DNA from: Gammaproteobacteria bacterium
GTDB lineage: Bacteria > Pseudomonadota > Gammaproteobacteria > Steroidobacterales > Woeseiaceae
Reading direction: 5' to 3'
DNA: 64,000 nucleotides
NCBI GenBank assembly: GCA_030425905.1
Contig: JAUHZT010000002.1
Span: 1-64,000, forward strand
The notes beneath the pieces are model-generated. The model was given only the letters and a program-made list of their open reading frames with translations, was not told the DNA's origin and did not search any database. Shown here piece after piece: positions 36,810 through 42,952 of the stretch (position 1 is the first letter of the stretch; each line of letters begins with the position of its first letter). Both the position numbers and the translations under genes were made by a program.

Positions 36810-38759
36810 TCAGTCAGCATTCCGCGCTGTCGCCTCGCGCGCTGCGGATTCTTCCCAGTAGCGGATCATTGTCTTGTAATTCTCGGCTACCAGGCGGATG
36901 ACAGCTGCATCGTCGCAGTCGCCGTTAAACCATTGCCGCGCAGCGTCGCCAAAGATGCTCCTGCCTACCGCAAAGCCGCGGCAGTAAGGGAACCCGCTGG
37001 CGGTGCGAAAGCTGTCTTTAAGCTCCTGTTCAGGCGCGTCGAGTCCGAGCACGAGTATGCCATGGCACAGTGGGTCGTAGTGTTCGATGACCTCGTTGAT
37101 CTGTTGCCAGCTAGCGCTGCTCTGGGCTTCGAGTTTCCACCAGGCCGGAACGACACCGAGATTGTAGAAGCGGCGCAAGGCGTTGGCTGTCGTGTGCTCG
37201 TCAGCGGCTTGTCCGTTGCTGCTCGTGATAACTTCCAGCAGCAGTTCCCTGCCGAGTTGCGTGCATGCGGCGTTTAGCGCCACCACCTGGCGTTCCTGCT
37301 GCAGCCGCAGGTCGATGGGATCGTCAGGGTGGTAGAAGATCAGGCATTTGACAACGTGTTCGGCGGGCCAGCGCAGGAGCGACAGCGCGATATCCTGCGG
37401 ATCGAAAACCACGGGCCGCGAGGCGGGCACTTCAACAGGGCGACCTATCCACCATTGCTTCGCGCTCAGGTGCGACAGGCAGTCGGCACCGTAGCGCTCG
37501 TCAACGATAACGCCAAGGTTGGCGTGTGAGCCGCGCTCTCTTGCCACCTGTTCAGCCGCTTTGCATACCAGCATCTTGAACGCCGCGATCCGGCTGTCGT
37601 CGGCATCAAGCGAGAAATCGAGTTCCTCGAGTTGCCGGCGGTGATCGAATGCGAGGATCATCAGCGGCGTGTCGGTTTGCCTGCGCGTCGTCGCAACGTG
37701 CAGGTAGTTGATCCTCGGGTCCCTGTCAGGGCGTTTGATCTCAGTGGCACGTTGCAGGTAATCGTCGAGTTCAATGCGTGTTGGCATCGCCGGTGTGCAA
37801 CCGTGCCGTGACACCACCAGTGCGCCACAGGCATTGCCTGCCTGCGCGCATTCGATCCAGCTCTTCTTGTTCAGCCAGGCATTCAGGAAACCGCTCAGGA
37901 ACGCGTCACCGGCACCCAGCACATTAAGTACTTCTACCTGGACACCGCGGATGTTGAGCCCGCCGTCGATATCGTCGGGAATAGCGTGCTCAAAAATACT
38001 GCAACCTAGCGGCCCGCGTTTCAGGACGATGGTTGCGGCAGAGAGCTTGCGTAACTCGCGCAGTGCCAGCAGAACGTCAGGGGACCCACCGGCGATGCTG
38101 ATCTCTTCCTCGGTGCCGACGAGCAGATCGCAGCTGCCCAGCAAGGTTTGTATGCGCTCGGTGACAGCTCGTGACTCGATATACCGCTCTTCACCGCTGC
38201 CCGCCGCGGTCAGGCCCCACAGAACCGGACGGTAGTCGATATCGAGAATGAATTTAGTACCGTTGTTCTTTGCGAACTCGACCGCGCGCTTGACCACCTC
38301 GTAGGTTTGTGGCGTGGAAAGGTGCGTGCCAGTTACCGCCAAAGCGCGACTCGATGCGATATAGGCCTCGTCAAAGTCACCAACTTCCATGCCGAGGTCA
38401 GCACAGTTATCGCGGTAGAAAATATGCGGGAAAGCGTCGCGCCCGGCGATGCCGAGAATAACCAGTCCCGTTAGTCGGGTGGGGTCAGTGACAACGTGGC
38501 TGGTGTCCACTCCTTCACGCGCCAGTTGCTCGCGCACGAAACGTCCCATGTGTTCATTGCCGACCCGCGTCAGCATCGAGGAACGGCTGCCAAGGCGGGC
38601 AAGGCCCGCGGCGAGATTACAGGACGAGCCGCCAAGGTATTTCGCAAAACTCTGCATATCCTCAAGACGTCCGCCAAACTGGTCACCGTAGAGATCGACG
38701 GCGGCGCGACCCAGGCAAATTACATCCAGGGACTTTTGCTGGTCGTTGTACTCAGACAT
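36810..38759 (-). CDS. iolC: 5-dehydro-2-deoxygluconokinase fused to DUF2090 (aldolase-like)
   Basis: About 649 aa from the ATG at 38759. The N-terminal half (about 1-325) is a PfkB sugar kinase (LGGSSCNLAAGLARLG, then NVLGAGDAFLSGFLNAWL). The C-terminal half (about 340-649) is DUF2090, with MILAFDHRRQLEELDF and VVFDPQDIALSLL. In proteobacteria this fusion is thought to phosphorylate 2-deoxy-5-keto-gluconate and then cleave it to DHAP and malonate semialdehyde, replacing a separate iolJ. The start overlaps the iolB stop by 8 bp. Confidence 0.92.
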   Translation of the reverse strand: MSEYNDQQKSLDVICLGRAAVDLYGDQFGGRLEDMQSFAKYLGGSSCNLAAGLARLGSRSSMLTRVGNEHMGRFVREQLAREGVDTSHVVTDPTRLTGLVILGIAGRDAFPHIFYRDNCADLGMEVGDFDEAYIASSRALAVTGTHLSTPQTYEVVKRAVEFAKNNGTKFILDIDYRPVLWGLTAAGSGEERYIESRAVTERIQTLLGSCDLLVGTEEEISIAGGSPDVLLALRELRKLSAATIVLKRGPLGCSIFEHAIPDDIDGGLNIRGVQVEVLNVLGAGDAFLSGFLNAWLNKKSWIECAQAGNACGALVVSRHGCTPAMPTRIELDDYLQRATEIKRPDRDPRINYLHVATTRRQTDTPLMILAFDHRRQLEELDFSLDADDSRIAAFKMLVCKAAEQVARERGSHANLGVIVDERYGADCLSHLSAKQWWIGRPVEVPASRPVVFDPQDIALSLLRWPAEHVVKCLIFYHPDDPIDLRLQQERQVVALNAACTQLGRELLLEVITSSNGQAADEHTTANALRRFYNLGVVPAWWKLEAQSSASWQQINEVIEHYDPLCHGILVLGLDAPEQELKDSFRTASGFPYCRGFAVGRSIFGDAARQWFNGDCDDAAVIRLVAENYKTMIRYWEESAAREATARNAD

Positions 38760-39555
38760 CCGGATTCCAGTAACGGCTGTCGGGATCCATGATCCACTTG
38801 TGCTCTTCGGTGAACTCGGGGACCGTGTAGCGATCATCCGGCAGATGCCGAATCACCCATGAGTAGTACATGCCATAGCCCGGTGCGGCACATTGCGCAT
38901 GGTCATTCAGGTCTACGATCTTGACGGTGTCGAAATTGCGCACCTTGAGTACCTGCTCGCCCAGTTCGCCGTGGCCGTAGCCCTGCGGTTCCGTAAAGCG
39001 GTAGTGATAAATCTCGGGTTGCGCATGGTGGTGCGGTGGATAGCTGGACCATCCGCCCTGGAAGGTAATGACCTCGCCCAGCACGAGCTCCGTGTTGGGG
39101 TGTGAGTTGGAACCGTCGAAGATCGTGCGCACGTAGCGAAGGCAGCGGTCATTGACCTGGCCTTTGCCGCGCGGCTCGTTTTCGACGTCGTCCGGCGTAA
39201 AAACCCGTGCCGGGAACACCTTGTGGTTGCTGCAGGAGTAAACGGTGAATTCCGTGTCTTCGGTCACTTCAAGGTCGATCGCCGTACCGGACGGCAGATG
39301 AAAACAACTCGCCGATTCATCGAATAGCGAAGTTCGCGCAAAGTCGAGGTCAATGTCTGCCACGGTGCCCTTGACCGCGCCATGCATCAGCAACCAGGCC
39401 GTTTCCGATTCTGTGTCGCAGGCGATCTTGCTGCCTGCCGAAAATTTTCGGACTTCCAGCGTTATCGGCACTTCCTGGTTCCTGTCGAACTCACCCGTGA
39501 TCGTGGTGGTTCCGAGCGGGAAGCCGTCGCGAAAGTTTTTGATGTGGATGGTCAT
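38752..39555 (-). CDS. iolB: 5-deoxy-glucuronate isomerase
   Basis: A 267 aa KduI/IolB-family bicupin. The metal-binding segment SSYPPHHHAQPEIYHYRF and the late NDHAQCAAPGYGMYYSWVIRH and WIMDPDSRYW are typical of IolB. It isomerises 5-deoxy-glucuronate to 2-deoxy-5-keto-gluconate, the substrate of IolC next door. It overlaps iolC and follows the dehydrogenase gene by 32 bp. Confidence 0.93.
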   Translation of the reverse strand: MTIHIKNFRDGFPLGTTTITGEFDRNQEVPITLEVRKFSAGSKIACDTESETAWLLMHGAVKGTVADIDLDFARTSLFDESASCFHLPSGTAIDLEVTEDTEFTVYSCSNHKVFPARVFTPDDVENEPRGKGQVNDRCLRYVRTIFDGSNSHPNTELVLGEVITFQGGWSSYPPHHHAQPEIYHYRFTEPQGYGHGELGEQVLKVRNFDTVKIVDLNDHAQCAAPGYGMYYSWVIRHLPDDRYTVPEFTEEHKWIMDPDSRYWNPDV

Positions 39556-39587
39556 ACTGCCTTACCTCATTCTGTTTGCGTCGCTGC

Positions 39588-40742
39588 TCAGACCAACGCG
39601 TCGTTGTTATCCAGCGCCGACTGCCGGGTATCCACCCATGTGCCTTGAGCGGCCGACAGTTCTATTGCGGCGGTCAGCTGTTGTACGCGGCAACCATTCG
39701 CGAAATCGGAAAACACGGGTGCTCCGCTCGCGATACTGGCAAGGAAATTTCGTACCTCAATAACCTTGAGGTCGTTGATGCCAAGACCGTGGCCAGGTGC
39801 CGGGCAAAATGCCGCGTAGTGCGGATGTTGCGGACCCGAAAGAATAGTACGGTAGCCACGGCGATCGGCAGCGCCGCTGGCGGAATAAAGGCGCAACTCG
39901 TTCATGCGCTCCTGGTCGAACGCAATGCTTCCCTTGCTGCCGTATAACTCAAAGCCGAGCCCGCACTTCTTGCCGGTCGCGATGCGGCTTATGTCGAAGC
40001 TGCCCGGTATCTGATCGTCGAAGCGGCACATGACCTGTGCAATGTCTTCATTCTCAACCTTGCGCAGCGCACCGCTGACTGGATCAGGCCGCTGTTCATG
40101 GATCGTGGTGAGTGAACCAAGCACCGAGGTGACGGGACCGAGCAAATACTCGGCCATGTTAATTAGGTGCGTCCCGAGATCAGCGAGTGCACCGGCGCCG
40201 CCCTGGCTGCGCAGGCAACGCCAGCTAAACGGCGTGGCCGGGTCTGCGAGGTAGTCCTCTTCATACCAGCCACGAAAATTGAAGGATTCGCCGATCTCGC
40301 CTGCCTGGATCATGTTGCGTGCCAGTTCCACCAACGGGTTGCACATGTAGTTAAAACCCATCGATGTCTGCACCCCGGCAGCGGCGGCGGCATCGCGCAA
40401 CTGCATGGCCTGCGCGGCCGTCAACGCGAGCGGTTTTTCGCAGTACACGTGTTTGCCCGCGCGTATGGCCTCCATGGCCATCTCCCAGTGCAAGTGGTTC
40501 GGGGTACAAATGTCGACGACGTCAATCGCGGGGTCGTTGCACACTGAGCGCCAGTCATCACTGGCGGTATCGAAGCCCCAGGCAGCCGCGCAACGCTGCG
40601 CGACGGCGAGCTCGGCATCAACCACGGTTGCCAGGATCGGCGCGTCAAATTCATCGAAGACCGTGCCCACGGAGCGCAGGGCGATCGCATGGGCGTTGCC
40701 CATGAATCCGGTGCCGATCAGGCCAAATCTGAGTTGTGTCAC
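39588..40742 (-). CDS. Gfo/Idh/MocA-family dehydrogenase, inositol-type
   Basis: A 384 aa protein with the NAD(P)-binding GLIGTGFMGNAHAIAL, the catalytic EKPLALT lysine region, and DLGTHLINMAEYLLGPV carrying the active-site His. It is the first gene of the iolB-iolC-iolD-iolE transcript. It differs from the shorter IolG at 40870 and may oxidise another inositol isomer (scyllo- or chiro-type) or a later intermediate. The exact substrate cannot be read from the sequence. Operator copy B lies 77 bp upstream of its start. Confidence 0.88.
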   Translation of the reverse strand: MTQLRFGLIGTGFMGNAHAIALRSVGTVFDEFDAPILATVVDAELAVAQRCAAAWGFDTASDDWRSVCNDPAIDVVDICTPNHLHWEMAMEAIRAGKHVYCEKPLALTAAQAMQLRDAAAAAGVQTSMGFNYMCNPLVELARNMIQAGEIGESFNFRGWYEEDYLADPATPFSWRCLRSQGGAGALADLGTHLINMAEYLLGPVTSVLGSLTTIHEQRPDPVSGALRKVENEDIAQVMCRFDDQIPGSFDISRIATGKKCGLGFELYGSKGSIAFDQERMNELRLYSASGAADRRGYRTILSGPQHPHYAAFCPAPGHGLGINDLKVIEVRNFLASIASGAPVFSDFANGCRVQQLTAAIELSAAQGTWVDTRQSALDNNDALV

Positions 40743-40768
40743 TTCTACGGGTTCCTGCTGTCAGAGTC

Positions 40769-40802
40769 GCCTGCGTCCGCCGGGTGCGGCGGCGAGGCAG
40801 GC
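40769..40802. repeat. GC-rich hairpin in the leader of the inositol operon
   Basis: The outer arms GCCTGC (40769-40774) and GCAGGC (40797-40802), plus the inner arms CCGCC and GGCGG around GGGTGC, form an interrupted stem. It lies between operator B and the dehydrogenase start, downstream of iolG on the same strand. It could end the rpiR-iolG transcript or act as a leader structure. There is no T-tract. Confidence 0.4.
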
Positions 40803-40818
40803 TCACAGTAACGAATTA

Positions 40819-40860
40819 GAACAAAAATTTCAATTTGTATCAAAAATAGAAAATTCTTTC
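40819..40860. promoter_or_regulatory. Shared AT-rich operator, copy B (inositol operon)
   Basis: The left part is GAACAAAAATTTCAAT and the right part AATAGAAAATTCTTTC. It matches the phosphatase/phytase intergenic site at 29076-29119 in sequence, order and spacing, with a shared 15-base core CAAAAATAGAAAATT. It lies between the iolG stop and the start of the dehydrogenase-iolBCDE transcript. Confidence 0.7.
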
Positions 40861-40869
40861 GAAGGTAGC

Positions 40870-41856
40870 TTAAAGCGACACGGGCTGGCCGCTGGTGAGG
40901 GAGGCCTGCGCCGCATCCGCGAGCCGCAACGCGGCAATACCGTCGTTGCCGTCGGGTAATTCAGACTGGCCACCGGCAAGCCGGGTCAAGAAACGCTCAA
41001 GCTGAATTCGATAAGCGTCTGCGTAACGCTCGAGAAAGAACGGCAACACAGGCTCAGTCGTAAAGCCGTCTTCGTTCGCGACCTCCACCTGTGTCTTGGT
41101 CACATTGCCGGCGCGCAACATGCCCCTGGCACCAAAGACCTCAATGCGCTGATCGTAGCCGTAACTGCAACGCCGCGAATTGGTGATCTGGCACATGCGG
41201 CCCGACGCTGTTTTCAGAACCGCTACGGCCGTGTCGATATCACCCGCAGCGCCGATGGCTTCGCTGGCGAGCGCCGACCCGCTCGCAAACACTTCAATGG
41301 GTTCCTCACCCAGTAGCCAGCGGCCCATATCAAAGTCATGAATCATCATGTCTCGAAACAAGCCACCCGAGCGGGCAATGTACTCAACCGGCGGCGGCGC
41401 CGGATCACGGCTTGTGATACTGACGACCTCGACTTCACCCACCTGGCCCGCGTCGATCAGGGTCTTGAGGTTTCCGAGCGTCGGATCATGGCGCCGATTG
41501 AAGCCGATACTCAACAGCACGCCGCACTCGCGGGCGACCGCAACACACTGGCTGGCTGCGTTAATGTCGAGGTCCAGTGGCTTTTCGCAAAAAATGGCTT
41601 TGCCTGCGCGTGCCGCCTGTTCGACAAGTGTCGCGTGCGTGTCGGTGGAACTGGCAATGACCACGGCATCGACGGACTGGTCATCGAGTATCTGGCTGAC
41701 CTCCGCAACGGCCGCACCCGTGCGCTTTGCAAGTTGTGTTGCGGCATCACTGACGACGTCGGACACGTAAGCAAGTGTGGCCTGCGAATTTTGATGCAAA
41801 TTGTTAGCGTGAATCTGCCCGATGCGTCCAGCGCCGATTACAGCAATCTTGATCAT
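40870..41856 (-). CDS. iolG: Inositol 2-dehydrogenase
   Basis: A 328 aa Gfo/Idh/MocA enzyme that oxidises myo-inositol to scyllo-inosose with NAD+. Seen are VIGAGRIGQIHANNL, EKPLDLDI, GFNRRHDPTLGNLK and GGLFRDMMIHDFDMGRWLLG, all in the IolG pattern. The start overlaps the stop of the upstream RpiR regulator (ATGA), so regulator and dehydrogenase share a transcript. Confidence 0.93.
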   Translation of the reverse strand: MIKIAVIGAGRIGQIHANNLHQNSQATLAYVSDVVSDAATQLAKRTGAAVAEVSQILDDQSVDAVVIASSTDTHATLVEQAARAGKAIFCEKPLDLDINAASQCVAVARECGVLLSIGFNRRHDPTLGNLKTLIDAGQVGEVEVVSITSRDPAPPPVEYIARSGGLFRDMMIHDFDMGRWLLGEEPIEVFASGSALASEAIGAAGDIDTAVAVLKTASGRMCQITNSRRCSYGYDQRIEVFGARGMLRAGNVTKTQVEVANEDGFTTEPVLPFFLERYADAYRIQLERFLTRLAGGQSELPDGNDGIAALRLADAAQASLTSGQPVSL

Positions 41857-42719
41857 TTGCGGGATTCTCCGGTAGCGGACTTATCGACGCCGTATTTGTA
41901 GGCGTAGCTGATAACCAGTGTCTGTGCGATACACATTGATGCGGTTAGCGAACGGAACTGGCGTACTTCAGCGTCCTTGATCTCGAAGCAGACTTCGGCG
42001 TCACGCGCTATCGGGCTCAGACGACTGTCGCTAATGGCGATCAGCGGCGCGCCGTTCGCTTGTGCCCGTTCGGCGACTGCGGCGGTATCGTTTGCATACG
42101 GCCGGAAAGACACGGCAATGACAATGTCATTGGGGCCGAGCATCCAGCTTTGTTCCGACGTCATGCCGGCCACACCATCGAGCAGGAAAGCGCGTTTCTC
42201 GACATGACTCAGCGAGTAAGCGAGATAGGCGGCTACGGGAAATGCGCGTCGCACGCCCGCGAGGTAGATGGTTTCAGCGTTATGCATGAGCTCGACCGAC
42301 TTCGTGAGGTCCTCGGGACGTACCACTTCACGTAGATGCTCAAGTGCAATGATGTTGCTCTCGGCGAAGTCGTGCAGAACATTCTCGGGCGCGAGCCAGT
42401 CCATTTCGTCGGAGCGCTTGCGGAACTGGCGAATTCGCTCCGAGTAGCTCGGGCTTGGCGAGGCGCTAAGAATTTCGTCGCGAAATAGCCGCTGCATGTC
42501 ACTTGCGCCCGTGTAACCAAAAACCTTGGCAAAACGTACGATCGTGGATGGCTGCACGCCACAGCGGCTGGAAATAATGGACAGGGTTTCCAGGGCCACA
42601 TCGTTCGGGTTATCCATGATGTAGCTGGCAACCTGCTTCAGGCGTGGGCTCAGGGATTCATACTGCGCGGTAATTTCCTGTTTCAGCGCTTCCAGGTCGC
42701 TTGGTGGTGATTTGGGCAT
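41853..42719 (-). CDS. RpiR-family regulator of inositol/phytate genes (IolR-like)
   Basis: About 288 aa from the ATG at 42719 (GGAG upstream). A longer form from 42770 is possible. An N-terminal RpiR helix-turn-helix (RCGVQPSTIVRFAKVFGY) is followed by a SIS domain (AETIYLAGVRRAFPVAAYLAY, then IVIAVSFRPYANDTA) that would bind a sugar or inositol phosphate. It is co-transcribed with iolG and divergent from the TonB receptor. Inositol operons in several bacteria use RpiR-type IolR repressors. It is the prime candidate for binding copies A and B. Confidence 0.88.
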   Translation of the reverse strand: MPKSPPSDLEALKQEITAQYESLSPRLKQVASYIMDNPNDVALETLSIISSRCGVQPSTIVRFAKVFGYTGASDMQRLFRDEILSASPSPSYSERIRQFRKRSDEMDWLAPENVLHDFAESNIIALEHLREVVRPEDLTKSVELMHNAETIYLAGVRRAFPVAAYLAYSLSHVEKRAFLLDGVAGMTSEQSWMLGPNDIVIAVSFRPYANDTAAVAERAQANGAPLIAISDSRLSPIARDAEVCFEIKDAEVRQFRSLTASMCIAQTLVISYAYKYGVDKSATGESRK

Positions 42720-42752
42720 TGCGGGTCGCTCCGGCGGCTTTGTGCCGCGGCA

Positions 42753-42790
42753 GTGAAACACATTTTTCATTGTTGAAAAAGTCGTTTCAA
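42753..42790. promoter_or_regulatory. TGAAA/TTTCA repeat cluster upstream of the RpiR gene
   Basis: This short stretch packs TGAAAC, TTTTTCA (42763-42769) facing TGAAAAA (42774-42780), and TTGAAA (42773-42778) facing TTTCAA (42785-42790). Overlapping inverted repeats of this type are typical of RpiR operators and suggest autoregulation. Confidence 0.45.
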
Positions 42791-42854
42791 TTGATGGCGA
42801 GCTTCGAATAGTTGTAACAAAGCGTCCGTAGGCTTCGTCTCCTTAAACGCTGCC

Positions 42855-42920
42855 GGGCGCAGTATAGAATATTTTTTCCAAGATTTTTACTTTTCGGAAT
42901 TTCTATTCTATACTGCGCCC
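42855..42920. promoter_or_regulatory. Perfect 16 bp inverted repeat over the TonB receptor promoter
   Basis: GGGCGCAGTATAGAAT (42855-42870) and ATTCTATACTGCGCCC (42905-42920) are exact reverse complements, separated by 34 bp. The right arm contains TATACT (42909-42914). TTTACT lies at 42886-42891 with a 17 bp spacer, a good sigma-70 promoter for the receptor. The interior shares TTTCTAT with operators A and B. This could be a looping or dimeric operator site. Confidence 0.6.
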
Positions 42921-42952
42921 GTAGATCATCCATAGAGAATTTGGGGGGCGAT

